Of a stretch of 64,000 nt of DNA, positions 51,757-61,274 are shown in pieces (positions within the stretch are counted from its first letter, which is position 1; every line of letters begins with the position of its first letter). The position numbers and the translations under genes are program-made. The notes under the pieces were generated by a model, which was not told the DNA's origin, did no database searches, and saw only the letters and a list, made by a program, of their open reading frames with translations. Source of the stretch: Clostridium bornimense (GTDB lineage Bacteria > Bacillota > Clostridia > Clostridiales > Clostridiaceae). The stretch is from contig NZ_HG917868.1 in NCBI RefSeq assembly GCF_000577895.1, positions 930,001 through 994,000 on the forward strand, given 5' to 3'.

Positions 51757-53379
51757 ATGAGAAAACGGTTTAATAAAGTTATCATATTCTTAATGATAAT
51801 TACTACAATATCTGGGTGTAATATAGACAATAAAGTTCCTTCATCTAAAAATTCTAAGTTTAATAAGGTGGAATTTAATGATGTAAAAAGGAACAAAACA
51901 AATATGGATAAAAAACAGGGTGTTTATTATGAAATCTTTGTGAGGTCTTTTGCTGATTCTGATGGTGATGGAATTGGTGATCTTAACGGTGTGACAGAAA
52001 AACTTTCATATTTAAAAGAATTAGGGGTAGATGGAATATGGCTTATGCCTGTAACGGAATCTGAATCATATCATGGTTATGATGTTATAGATTATAAGGC
52101 TATAGAAAAAGATTATGGGACAATGGAAGATTTTCAAAAGTTATTGGAAGAAGCACATAAATTAAATATAAAAGTAATTATGGATTTAGTAATTAATCAT
52201 ACAAGTTCTAGTCATCCATGGTTTAAAGAATCTGCATCTTCACCAAATAGTAAGTATAGAGATTATTATAGGTGGGTTACTAAAGATGATAAAGATAATT
52301 ATGTAGCAAATGCTGTATCAGATTTTGGTTCAGGTGATGTATGGCATAATAAAAATGGAGCTTATTATTATGGGATATTTTGGAGTGAGATGCCAGATTT
52401 GAATTTCAATAATGAAGCTGTAAGATCAGAAATAAAAGATATAGCGAAATTTTGGTTAAAAAAAGGTATTGATGGATTTAGATTAGATGCAGCAAGACAT
52501 ATTTATGGTGTACATGAATTTGAGGAAGAAAGTGATCCGTTGAACAAAAATTTGCAATGGTGGAATGAATTTGCCACTGCATGTGAAGAAGTAAATAAAG
52601 ATGTTTATCTTGTAGGAGAATGTTGGGATGAAGAGAAAAAAGATGTAGCTGCTTATGTACAGCCTTTTGATACTATTTTTAATTTTGATGTATCTACAGA
52701 CCTTTCTAGCACAATATTATCTGGTAAGGCTAATGTAGATGGTAAGGAATTTTCTAAATCTTTAGAGGAAATTTATAATCGATATGATTCAATTGATGAT
52801 AAATTTATAGATGGTGTTTTTGCAACAAATCATGATCAAAATAGGATTATGTCAATGTGTGAAACAGAAGAAAAAGCTCAACTTGCAGCTATGGTATACA
52901 TGACATTACCAGGAAATCCATATATATACTATGGTGAAGAAATAGGAATGAAAGGTATGAAACCTGATGAAAATATAAGAGAACCATTTGTATGGACGAG
53001 TGGAAGAAAAAAGCCTAATACAACTTGGGAGAGTAGTCAATATAATGAAGATTTAACACCGTTAGATAAACAAAAAAATGATAAGAATTCTATGTATAAT
53101 TTCTATAAAAAGATCATTGATTTAAGAAAGTCTACACCGGCGTTATATAGTGGTGATTATAAAGCTATTGAAATAGATAATAATAATGTTATGGCCTATG
53201 AGAGAAGTAAAGATAATAATAAGGTTTATGTTATTCATAATTTTAGCGAAAAAGAGCAACAGGTAACAATAGAAGGTATAAATGGGATGAAAGTAATATA
53301 CTCAAGAGATAGTAAAGATTCTGTAAAAGGAGATGCTATAAAAGTAGAACCACTATCTTCAATAGTTATTTCAAATTAA
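51757..53379 (+). CDS. Alpha-amylase family (GH13) lipoprotein
   Basis: 540 residues. A signal peptide with lipobox ISGC (Cys about residue 21) indicates anchoring to the outer face of the membrane. The (beta/alpha)8 catalytic regions are clear: DLVINHTS (region I), GFRLDAARH (II, nucleophile Asp), VGECWDE (III, acid Glu) and FATNHDQNR (IV, His-Asp). A C-terminal beta domain follows. Hydrolyses alpha-1,4-glucans or maltodextrins. ATG 51757 has GGGGAAGGA upstream; an in-frame ATG at 51718 would spoil the signal peptide. Confidence 0.92.
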   Translation: MRKRFNKVIIFLMIITTISGCNIDNKVPSSKNSKFNKVEFNDVKRNKTNMDKKQGVYYEIFVRSFADSDGDGIGDLNGVTEKLSYLKELGVDGIWLMPVTESESYHGYDVIDYKAIEKDYGTMEDFQKLLEEAHKLNIKVIMDLVINHTSSSHPWFKESASSPNSKYRDYYRWVTKDDKDNYVANAVSDFGSGDVWHNKNGAYYYGIFWSEMPDLNFNNEAVRSEIKDIAKFWLKKGIDGFRLDAARHIYGVHEFEEESDPLNKNLQWWNEFATACEEVNKDVYLVGECWDEEKKDVAAYVQPFDTIFNFDVSTDLSSTILSGKANVDGKEFSKSLEEIYNRYDSIDDKFIDGVFATNHDQNRIMSMCETEEKAQLAAMVYMTLPGNPYIYYGEEIGMKGMKPDENIREPFVWTSGRKKPNTTWESSQYNEDLTPLDKQKNDKNSMYNFYKKIIDLRKSTPALYSGDYKAIEIDNNNVMAYERSKDNNKVYVIHNFSEKEQQVTIEGINGMKVIYSRDSKDSVKGDAIKVEPLSSIVISN

Positions 53380-53519
53380 AAAAATTCAAGAAAATAAATA
53401 TTTTGAGAGTACACTCATAAAAACTACAGCATAGCTTTTCTAATATTGCAGATAAATAATATATAAAAGTTTTTGCTACTGTAATTAATGTTAATTTAAC
53501 ATGAATAGAGGTGCAGATT

Positions 53520-53861
53520 ATGAGTGAAGCTTTAGAAAAACAACGAAGAGATGAAATAACGAAAAGAATGTTTTTAGAGTTATATGAGGATGACAAGATT
53601 ACAGAAGAAGAATTAAAAGAGAAGTTACTACAAGAGTATATTGATGCTGGATATTACTATAAAAGTTTTGACGATATAACTATAGAAGATATGGAAGAAG
53701 CCATCTATCAATATTATAAATCTATGGGATTTACATTTAAAAATTTTGATGAAATTATAAATTATGATGTAGATGCTGATCCTATTACAGAAGAGACATT
53801 TAAAACTTATGAAAAGATGATTGAAAAATTGGAAAAAGATAATTTTATAGTATATAAATAA
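53520..53861 (+). CDS. Hypothetical small acidic protein
   Basis: 113 residues, highly charged and helical, with two similar halves around YYKSFDDITIEDMEEAIYQY and FTFKNFDEIINYD, suggesting an internal repeat. ATG 53520 with AGAGGTG upstream is preferred to GTG 53511. No family recognised; no signal or membrane segment. Confidence 0.6.
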   Translation: MSEALEKQRRDEITKRMFLELYEDDKITEEELKEKLLQEYIDAGYYYKSFDDITIEDMEEAIYQYYKSMGFTFKNFDEIINYDVDADPITEETFKTYEKMIEKLEKDNFIVYK

Positions 53862-53866
53862 TAAAG

Positions 53867-53908
53867 AATGACTATAGTAGAATAATTTTTTACTATAGTC
53901 ATTGTTTT
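53867..53908. terminator. Bidirectional terminator between convergent genes
   Basis: AATGACTATAGTA pairs with TACTATAGTCATT. T-rich on both sides, serving the gene at 53520 and the minus-strand gene at 53921. Confidence 0.8.
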
Positions 53909-53920
53909 AGTTCAGGAAAA

Positions 53921-54664
53921 TTAATTAAAGGTATTATCATCATCATTATAAGAAATGAGCTCATGAGAGAATCTATCATATGGATCATTAATATTATCTA
54001 TGTTATTAGAAGAAGATATTTTAGCATTATGTTTATCATTAAATAGATTCACCGAGATACAAGTTATAAGTAATACTCCTAATACCAGAAGCGCTAAGGA
54101 AGCAGCAGAAAATAAAAGGAAATTACCTGATTCATTATCTTCATTTTTTAATATTGTCATTGTATATTTATCAGTGGTAGATTCATCATTAGATGTCATA
54201 GAAAAAATATATGCTCCAGGATCTTTAATATAAAATTCAAAAATTGCTTCACCATTTTCGTAATCTATATTGTAATCATTATCAGCTTTACAATTATAGA
54301 TAAGAATTTTTTCATTAGTTTCTTTATTAATTAAAGAAAAATTTAAATTAGAAAGAACTGGATTATCATCGTCTTCATTAGGAAATAAATCATCAAAATT
54401 GAAGGTAAAATCATCATCATAGTAGCTATCGTCATCATAGTATTCATCATCTGAATATATGTCATCATAAGTATAGTCCTGATATATAACATATTTCCCT
54501 GGCTGATCAAATGCAATAAGATTTTCACCAGGTACAGTTATTCTATTCATGGGAGTATCTCCTAAAATATTAGAAGTGTAACATCCATAACAAAAAGTAA
54601 CTAAACTAAGCATTATTAAGAATACACCCAAAATATATCCAAAAATATAAGTTGTTTTTTTCAT
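53921..54664 (-). CDS. Hypothetical membrane protein with Asp/Tyr-rich segment
   Basis: 247 residues. N-terminal helix (YIFGYILGVFLIMLSLVTFCYGCY), an extracytoplasmic domain with a low-complexity run of Asp and Tyr (about 75-105), and a second helix near the end (LFSAASLALLVLGVLLITCISV) with a cytoplasmic tail. AGGAGG lies six bases before ATG 54664, so the upstream in-frame start at 54694 is rejected. The acidic run could bind cations. No family recognised. Confidence 0.65.
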   Translation of the reverse strand: MKKTTYIFGYILGVFLIMLSLVTFCYGCYTSNILGDTPMNRITVPGENLIAFDQPGKYVIYQDYTYDDIYSDDEYYDDDSYYDDDFTFNFDDLFPNEDDDNPVLSNLNFSLINKETNEKILIYNCKADNDYNIDYENGEAIFEFYIKDPGAYIFSMTSNDESTTDKYTMTILKNEDNESGNFLLFSAASLALLVLGVLLITCISVNLFNDKHNAKISSSNNIDNINDPYDRFSHELISYNDDDNTFN

Positions 54665-54822
54665 ATTTATCCTCCTAAAAGTCCTATAATTCATTATATC
54701 ATATATGATTATACATTATAGGATATATTTGTATAAATAAAAACTTACATGAAATTCAAATACATTCCATATTGGAATGATATTATTCCCTTAATGAATT
54801 ATGGAGAGGGGATTTTAATAAA

Positions 54823-55926
54823 ATGAGAGATAGAGAAGAATGTAAGAAAATTTTTGTTAATGTAGCTATGACTATAATATATTTATTACTGATGACATTA
54901 AGTATTACTGGAGTATTAGTTCACGAAATTTTAGGGGTTGCAATTTTAGTGTTAGTGATGATTCATATAATCTATCATAAACAGTGGTTAAAGGTTGTAG
55001 GGCAAGGAATATTTAATAACAGAATAAAAGTTAGAGCAAAGGTAATGTGGATTGTAGATATTGTTATGATTATTTCAATGCTAATAATTATTGTTACAGG
55101 AATAGGTATTTCTAAATATATTTTTAGTTTTTTAAATATAGGTAATAGTAATATCATGAAGAGTTTGCATGTATCTGCATCTTATATATTTTTAATATCA
55201 ATTTCTATTCATATAGGTTTCCATTTTAACTGGGTATTAAATATGTTTAGGAGAATATGGGGAATAAAAGAAGATTTTAAAACTAGAAAAATAATATTAA
55301 GAGTTTTAGCAATCATATTAGTACTTAATGGTATAAGAGTATCATTTCAAGAAGACATAGCGTCTAAAATAGTATCTCCGATAACTGGAAGTTCAAATGA
55401 AGAAAAGTTTATTCAGTATCCTGAAGAAAATAGTAATGGGGTACCTAATAATAATAATGAGAACAGTGATGACAATACTGATAGTGAAACAGAGGATGAT
55501 AATGAAATTATAAACAATGAGCAGTATAGTATTAGCAATTTATCTAATAATTCTAGCTATGGAGATTATAGTAGTGATAAATCAATGGAAAGAGGTAGAC
55601 CATCCCAAGGTAATAATAATTTTGGCAGTGGAAATGATGAATATGGTTATGAACAACAACCATATTCAGGTGGACAAGATTATGGATCTCAATATGGTGG
55701 GTCAGATAATGGTTCACAAAATACACCAGGAAATGGAGAGTTTAATGGTAATACTGAAGGTGGAATGCCTGGATATTCTAATGGAGCTATGAGGATTAAA
55801 GAAAGTTCTAGTGGAGGAAATTTAGATTCTATCTTTAATACTGTTTCAATAATGAGTATATATGTAGCAGGAACATATTATACAGTGAAGCTATTAGATA
55901 AGAAAAAAGAAAGAAATGTAAACTAA
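54823..55926 (+). CDS. DUF4405-like cytochrome b-type membrane protein with low-complexity extension
   Basis: 367 residues. The first 165 residues hold four helices with paired histidines (TGVLVHEILG, MIHIIYHKQW, MKSLHVSASY, ISIHIGFHFNW) in the DUF4405 pattern of four-helix haem-b membrane proteins linked to flavin-based redox systems. Residues 190-325 are Asn/Ser/Gly/Tyr-rich and probably disordered, ending in a fifth hydrophobic stretch and a basic tail. Haem binding is inferred from His placement. No FMN-binding partner gene is adjacent. Confidence 0.7.
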   Translation: MRDREECKKIFVNVAMTIIYLLLMTLSITGVLVHEILGVAILVLVMIHIIYHKQWLKVVGQGIFNNRIKVRAKVMWIVDIVMIISMLIIIVTGIGISKYIFSFLNIGNSNIMKSLHVSASYIFLISISIHIGFHFNWVLNMFRRIWGIKEDFKTRKIILRVLAIILVLNGIRVSFQEDIASKIVSPITGSSNEEKFIQYPEENSNGVPNNNNENSDDNTDSETEDDNEIINNEQYSISNLSNNSSYGDYSSDKSMERGRPSQGNNNFGSGNDEYGYEQQPYSGGQDYGSQYGGSDNGSQNTPGNGEFNGNTEGGMPGYSNGAMRIKESSSGGNLDSIFNTVSIMSIYVAGTYYTVKLLDKKKERNVN

Positions 55927-55933
55927 TTTATAA

Positions 55934-55990
55934 GACTGACAACACATACTATTTTAAATTTAGTATTGTGTGTCAGTCATTTTGTTTTTA
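55934..55990 (+). terminator. Terminator after DUF4405-like gene
   Basis: GACTGACAACACATACTA pairs with TAGTATTGTGTGTCAGTC with one mismatch, followed by TTTTGTTTTT. Confidence 0.8.
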
Positions 55991-56069
55991 TAATATTTAC
56001 GAATTGTATTGGGAATTATATTTATAGTGTAATAATTAAGTTGTTTTCTGGGCGAGGAGTAAATTTTAA

Positions 56070-56609
56070 ATGGGAAAATTATTTAATATGTTTTGGTCAT
56101 TTTTCAAAATAGGAGCTTTTACTTTTGGTGGGGGATATGCTATGGTTCCTTTAATTGAGGAAGAGATAGTAGAAAAACAAAAATGGGTTAGTAAAGAGGA
56201 GTTTGTTGATATTATAGTTTTATCTCAAAGTTTTCCAGGAGCTTTAGCAGTAAATTGTTCAACAATGGTGGGATATAAAATATATGGAATTGCAGGGGCA
56301 ATAGTAACCCTTTTAGGAGCTATTTTACCGTCATTTATAATAATGCTTATTGTAGCTATGTATCTTATGAAATTTAGAAATAATGTATATGTTAATGCTG
56401 CTTTTAAAGGAATAAATTCAGCAGTACCTATAATGGTATTAGTTGCAATAGTTTCATTATCAAAGTCATTGAGTAAAGGTACAATGACATTTATAATCAT
56501 GGCATTGTCATTAGTAGTACTATTATTTTTTGATATTAATCCCATATGGGTAATTATAGTATCAGCATTATTCGGAGTGCTTTATTATGGAAGAGGGGAA
56601 GAAAAGTAA
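56070..56609 (+). CDS. Chromate transporter family protein, subunit 1 (short CHR)
   Basis: 179 residues with the CHR signature FWSFFKIGAFTFGGGYAMVPLIEEEIV and SQSFPGALAVNCSTMVGY. Short CHR proteins have one domain and work in pairs. It shares one base with the next CHR gene (stop TAATG overlap). Transports chromate or sulfate-like anions; the physiological substrate is uncertain. Confidence 0.9.
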   Translation: MGKLFNMFWSFFKIGAFTFGGGYAMVPLIEEEIVEKQKWVSKEEFVDIIVLSQSFPGALAVNCSTMVGYKIYGIAGAIVTLLGAILPSFIIMLIVAMYLMKFRNNVYVNAAFKGINSAVPIMVLVAIVSLSKSLSKGTMTFIIMALSLVVLLFFDINPIWVIIVSALFGVLYYGRGEEK

Positions 56610-57109
56610 TGAATTACATAAAGTTATTTTTATCTTTTTTAAAAATAGGCACTTTTAGTTTTGGTGGAGGCTATGCTATGCTTCCTTTTATTCAAAAGGA
56701 GGTTGTAGAAAAGAATCAGTGGATTACTATGGCGGAATTTACTGATATAATAGGAATTTCTCAAATGACACCAGGACCGGTGTCAATTAATTCAGCTACT
56801 TTTATCGGATATAGAGTTGGTGGAATTTTAGGTAGTATTGTTGCAACTATAGGAATAATTTTTACATCATTTATCTTGGTGCTTATAACAAGTAAAGCTA
56901 TAAAGACGTTTAAAGATAATCCTAAGATAAAAGGTATGTTAATGGGGATGAGACCAGCACTTATAGCTCTTATATTAACTGCTTTTCTATCTTTAGCTAA
57001 AGAGGCTTATGTAGATTTTAAATCAATTTTAATAACAGTAGTAGCAGCAGGATTTTTATTTACAAAAAAACTTCATCCTATTTTAGTAATTGTTTTATCA
57101 GCATATTAG
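56609..57109 (+). CDS. Chromate transporter family protein, subunit 2 (short CHR)
   Basis: 166 residues. FLKIGTFSFGGGYAMLPFIQKEVVEK and SQMTPGPVSINSATFIGY are the paralogous CHR motifs. ATG 56609 overlaps the previous stop and has GAGGGGAAG upstream; an in-frame TTG 56546 lies inside the previous gene. It likely forms a heterodimer with its neighbour. Confidence 0.9.
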   Translation: MNYIKLFLSFLKIGTFSFGGGYAMLPFIQKEVVEKNQWITMAEFTDIIGISQMTPGPVSINSATFIGYRVGGILGSIVATIGIIFTSFILVLITSKAIKTFKDNPKIKGMLMGMRPALIALILTAFLSLAKEAYVDFKSILITVVAAGFLFTKKLHPILVIVLSAY

Positions 57110-57133
57110 GAATTATACTTTACTGATATTTAT

Positions 57134-57180
57134 AAACTCAATTATCCATAATGATTATTGATGGATAATTGAGCTTTTTA
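57134..57180. terminator. Bidirectional terminator between CHR pair and ABC exporter
   Basis: CTCAATTATCCAT (57137-57149) pairs with ATGGATAATTGAG (57161-57173), with CTTTTTA on the plus side. Confidence 0.8.
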
Positions 57181-57182
57181 TA

Positions 57183-58898
57183 TTAAAGTGTTGCAAATTG
57201 TGAATTATATAAATCGGCATAAATGCCATTTTGAGATAATAATTCTTGATGGGTTCCTGATTCGGCTATACCTTCATCAGTTAATACTAAAATTTTATCA
57301 GCATTTTTAATAGTTGAAAGTCTATGAGCTACTATTATAGTTGTTCTACCTTTAGATAATTTTTCAAGAGATTTTTGAATAATAAGTTCAGTATTGTTAT
57401 CTAATGCAGAGGTAGCTTCGTCTAAAATAAGAATTGGCGGATTCTTCAAGAATACTCTTGCAATTGAAAGTCTTTGCTTTTGTCCTCCAGAAAGTTTTAC
57501 ACCTCTTTCACCGATGTAAGTATCATATCCATTTTCAAGACCTAAAATAAAGTCATGGATATTAGCTTCTTTTGCAGCTTCGATAATGTCATCTAGAGAT
57601 GCATTAGGACTACCGTAAGAGATATTTTCTTTGATTGTTCCAGTAAATAAAAATACATCTTGTTGTACTATACCTATATTACTTCTTAATGAGGATAGTC
57701 TGATATTGTTTATGTCAATATTATCTATGGTGATAGTACCTTCTGTAGCAGTATAGAATCTTGGGATTAGATTACAAAGGGTAGTTTTACCACCACCAGA
57801 AGGGCCAACTAAGGCAATAGTAGAGCCTTTTTCAATTTTGAAAGAAATATTATTTAAAATATGATTTTCATCATCATATTTAAAAGATACATTATCAAAT
57901 TCGATATCTCCTTGGACATTAGAAAGCTCTATTCCATTTGGATTATCTTTTTCACATTCTTCTTCAATAAGTTCTATAAATCTCTTAAATCCAGTGGCAC
58001 CAGATTGAAATTGTTCAACGAATCCGATAAGTCTTTTGATTGGATTAAGGAACATTGATATATAAAGGAAGTAAGCTGCGAAGTCACCAAAGTTAATTAT
58101 ACCTTTATATGCGAAATAACCACCGGCGATTATTGCAATAAGATTTAATAAATCTAGTAGAAAGTACATTCCTGAATAAAATTCGGCCATTATTTTATAT
58201 GCAAAGCTACGAGCTTTTACAAAAAGGGTGTTATTTTCTTCAAATTTTTCTAATTCATAATCACTATTGGTGAAGGCTTTTACGACACGAATTCCTGAGA
58301 TACTATTTTCTAATGATGCGTTTATTTCTCCGGTTTGAACTCTAGTTTCCATAAAAGCATCAGACATCTTTTTTCTCTTTTTTATGGTGAACCAAATTAA
58401 TAGTGGTAATAGAAGAAATATTATTATTGTAAGTGGAACATTGATAGTACATAAAATAAAAAATGATCCAATAAGAGTTATTATAGATATAAATAAATCT
58501 TCTGGTCCATGATGTGCTAATTCGGAGATATCCATTAAATCATTGATAATCCTTGACATTATAACACCGGTCTTATTGTCAGAAAAATATCCAAGAGGAA
58601 GTTTTTGTAGATGAGTAAATACATCTCTACGCATTTCTGCTTGCATTTTAACACCAACAACATGTCCCCAATATTGAACAAAATAATTAAATATATATTT
58701 CAAAATATATATAGTTAATAAAGAAACGCCAAAAATAATTAATAATCGTAGATTGTGATTTGGTATTACATCATTAATAATTTCTCTTGTAATCATAGGA
58801 TATACAAGATCACAGAGTGCTAAAGCAAAGGCGCATAACAAGTCTAGTGTAAATAATCTTTTGTGTTTTGAATAATAACTAATAAATTTTTTAAGCAT
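57183..58898 (-). CDS. ABC multidrug/lipid exporter half-transporter
   Basis: 571 residues. Six-helix exporter domain, then ATPase with Walker A GPSGGGKTT, Q-loop GIVQQDVFLF, signature LSGGQKQRLSIAR, Walker B ILILDEATSALD and H-loop AHRLSTI. MsbA/BmrA-type homodimeric exporter. RBS AAAGGAGATATT before ATG. All nucleotide-binding motifs are canonical, unlike the RiPP exporter at 441. Confidence 0.92.
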   Translation of the reverse strand: MLKKFISYYSKHKRLFTLDLLCAFALALCDLVYPMITREIINDVIPNHNLRLLIIFGVSLLTIYILKYIFNYFVQYWGHVVGVKMQAEMRRDVFTHLQKLPLGYFSDNKTGVIMSRIINDLMDISELAHHGPEDLFISIITLIGSFFILCTINVPLTIIIFLLLPLLIWFTIKKRKKMSDAFMETRVQTGEINASLENSISGIRVVKAFTNSDYELEKFEENNTLFVKARSFAYKIMAEFYSGMYFLLDLLNLIAIIAGGYFAYKGIINFGDFAAYFLYISMFLNPIKRLIGFVEQFQSGATGFKRFIELIEEECEKDNPNGIELSNVQGDIEFDNVSFKYDDENHILNNISFKIEKGSTIALVGPSGGGKTTLCNLIPRFYTATEGTITIDNIDINNIRLSSLRSNIGIVQQDVFLFTGTIKENISYGSPNASLDDIIEAAKEANIHDFILGLENGYDTYIGERGVKLSGGQKQRLSIARVFLKNPPILILDEATSALDNNTELIIQKSLEKLSKGRTTIIVAHRLSTIKNADKILVLTDEGIAESGTHQELLSQNGIYADLYNSQFATL

Positions 58899-59055
58899 AT
58901 AATATCTCCTTTCTTTAACTAAATATGAATAAATAATATCTTACACCGATTTAGAGATTATTACAAATGAGAAAGTGATTATTTTGATAATAAATAAAGA
59001 TAATGAAGAATCAGGCGATAATTTAGTAAATTCAAGAGATAGGAGGGAATGTTAT

Positions 59056-59235
59056 ATGGATATTGGAAGTTTATCTATGGCTATGAGTCAGAGTTCTTTA
59101 AATACAGCAGTACAACTTTCAGTGCTAAAATTGGGCATGAATAGTAGTGAAGAGTTAATGAATAATATGCAGGAAATGATGGAAGATGTAGTAGTAGATC
59201 CTAATGTAGGACAAAATTTAGATATAACAGTGTAA
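59056..59235 (+). CDS. YjfB-family small protein
   Basis: 59 residues: starts MDIGSLSMAMSQSSLNTAVQLSVLKL, the YjfB pattern (DUF motility-associated small protein, in the SigD regulon in Bacillus). ATG 59056 has AGGAGGG; an upstream in-frame start lacks an RBS. Its function is unknown in detail. No other motility genes are in the window. Confidence 0.8.
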   Translation: MDIGSLSMAMSQSSLNTAVQLSVLKLGMNSSEELMNNMQEMMEDVVVDPNVGQNLDITV

Positions 59236-59250
59236 GTAATAGTTTATTTT

Positions 59251-59290
59251 GAGGTTATCATAGACAATGTTGTTTATGATAACCTCTTTT
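59251..59290 (+). terminator. Terminator after yjfB-like gene
   Basis: GAGGTTATCATA (59251-59262) pairs with TATGATAACCTC (59275-59286), then TTTT. Confidence 0.85.
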
Positions 59291-59408
59291 CATTGTATAT
59301 TTTACAGAATAATATGTATATTTTCATGAAAATTATGAACAAACTTTGACTAAATTATTAAAAAAGAGTAAAATTAACAACGTCGAGTATTATACGGAGG
59401 TGGACAAA

Positions 59409-61049
59409 ATGAGGCCAAAGCTTTTTACGATGATAAAAAAGCAAGAATTTACAAAAGAGAAAATTATTAAGGATATCGTTGCAGGCATAATCGTAGCAAT
59501 TATTGCATTACCACTTTCAGTGGCATTAGGTATATCTTCAGGGGTATCCCCAGAAAAAGGATTAATAACAGCGGTTGTAGCTGGGTTTATTATATCCTTT
59601 GCAGGTGGAAGTAGAGTTCAGATAGGTGGACCTACAGGAGCATTTGTTATCATTGTTTATGGAATTATAGAAGATTATGGTATAGATGGACTTATAATGG
59701 CCACAATAATGGCTGGAGTCATCTTGGTGATTTTTGGATTGTGCAGATTTGGAAATATTATAAAATTTGTACCTCATACAATAACAGTAGGATTTACAGC
59801 AGGTATAGCTGTTACACTTTTGGCAACTCAATTAAAAGATTTTCTAGGATTAGAAATTGATAAAGTGCCAGCAGAATTTATTCCTAAAATAATATGTTAT
59901 ATTGAAAACATAAATAGTATAAATTTTATGGCTTTGATTATAGGAGTTTTATCAATTATTATTATTGTTTTTTGGCCTAAAATAAATAAAAAGATACCAG
60001 GGTCATTGGTAGCTATTATTGTGACTACTTTAATCGTACAACTTATGGGGTTAAATGTTGAAACTATAGGAAGTAAGTTTCCAACATTATCAGGGGCAAT
60101 TCCTATGCCAACATTACCTAACATGGATTTAAAAACTATAGAAGGTCTTATACAACCAGCATTTACTATAGCTATTCTTGCTGCAATGGAATCATTATTA
60201 TCAGCAGTAGTTGCTGATGGAATGATAGGCGGAAATCATAATTCTAATATGGAATTAATAGGACAAGGTCTTGGAAACATTGCATCAGGGTTATTTGGAG
60301 GAATACCAGCAACTGGTGCTATAGCAAGAACTGCTGCCAATATAAAAAACGGTGGAAGAAGTCCAATAGCGGGGATGGTACATGCTGTGGTTTTATTATT
60401 AATTATGGTAATATTTATGCCACTTGCTAAAATGATACCTATGACTACATTAGGAGCTATACTTATAGTTGTATCTTACAATATGGGTGAGTGGAAGACT
60501 TTCGCATCACTATTAAAAGCACCTAAAAGTGAAGTAATAGTTTTACTTTTAACTTTCTCCCTTACTGTAGTTTTAGATCTTGTAGTAGCTATAGAGGTAG
60601 GTATGGTATTAGCGATGATACTATTTGTTAGAAGGGTTGCAGAAAATACTGAAATTAAAACTACAATTCTTGGATCAAATGATAAAGAAGATGATTCTGT
60701 TGATGATAAATCTAAAGGAAATGTTCTTGTTTATGAAATCAATGGACCATTTTTCTTTGGAGTTACTCATAGATTTATTGATGTTATGAAAGGATTAAAT
60801 TCTTCATACGATGTTTTAGTTTTAGATATGAAACATGCTACTACTGTAGATGCTACAGCTATTGATGCTTTAGAGAGATTATATAAGAGATGTGAAAAAA
60901 ATAATATTAAGCTTTGTTTAGCAAATATTAATGAACAACCTAAAAAAGTTCTAACTAATATGGGCTTTATTGATTTAGTTGGAGAAGAAGCGGTGTTTAA
61001 GAGTAGAGATAAGGCAATAGAGGTTAGCGTACCAGGTATTGTTATGTAA
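59409..61049 (+). CDS. SulP-family anion transporter with STAS domain
   Basis: 546 residues. Membrane domain with the SulP signature (KDIVAGIIVAIIALPLSVALG; GGPTGAFVIIVYGI; two 7-helix inverted repeats) and a C-terminal STAS domain (about 440-546: VLVYEINGPFFFGV, VLDMKHATTVDATAIDALERL). Transports sulfate, bicarbonate or dicarboxylates. ATG 59409 has CGGAGGTGG; the in-frame TTG at 59346 is rejected. Confidence 0.92.
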   Translation: MRPKLFTMIKKQEFTKEKIIKDIVAGIIVAIIALPLSVALGISSGVSPEKGLITAVVAGFIISFAGGSRVQIGGPTGAFVIIVYGIIEDYGIDGLIMATIMAGVILVIFGLCRFGNIIKFVPHTITVGFTAGIAVTLLATQLKDFLGLEIDKVPAEFIPKIICYIENINSINFMALIIGVLSIIIIVFWPKINKKIPGSLVAIIVTTLIVQLMGLNVETIGSKFPTLSGAIPMPTLPNMDLKTIEGLIQPAFTIAILAAMESLLSAVVADGMIGGNHNSNMELIGQGLGNIASGLFGGIPATGAIARTAANIKNGGRSPIAGMVHAVVLLLIMVIFMPLAKMIPMTTLGAILIVVSYNMGEWKTFASLLKAPKSEVIVLLLTFSLTVVLDLVVAIEVGMVLAMILFVRRVAENTEIKTTILGSNDKEDDSVDDKSKGNVLVYEINGPFFFGVTHRFIDVMKGLNSSYDVLVLDMKHATTVDATAIDALERLYKRCEKNNIKLCLANINEQPKKVLTNMGFIDLVGEEAVFKSRDKAIEVSVPGIVM

Positions 61050-61062
61050 ATATAAAGAATTG

Positions 61063-61104
61063 GCTTGCACTAAGGAGTAATAGAATTCTAGTGCAGGCTT
61101 TTTT
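61063..61104 (+). terminator. Terminator after sulP gene
   Basis: GCTTGCACTA (61063-61072) pairs with TAGTGCAGGC (61089-61098), followed by TTTTTTA. Confidence 0.75.
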
Positions 61105-61274
61105 ATTTTGGTATTTTTTATGTGGTAGTGATATGTTGCTAAAGTTCATATTAGCATCTGTTGTAGATAAGTAGTGGTAAAAGGTATGCTGTGGAATAAA
61201 AAGAAAATAATACAATGTATATTTTTTATGAAAATAGTTCAGAATTTAAAAAATATGTTCTGGAGGTATATAGT

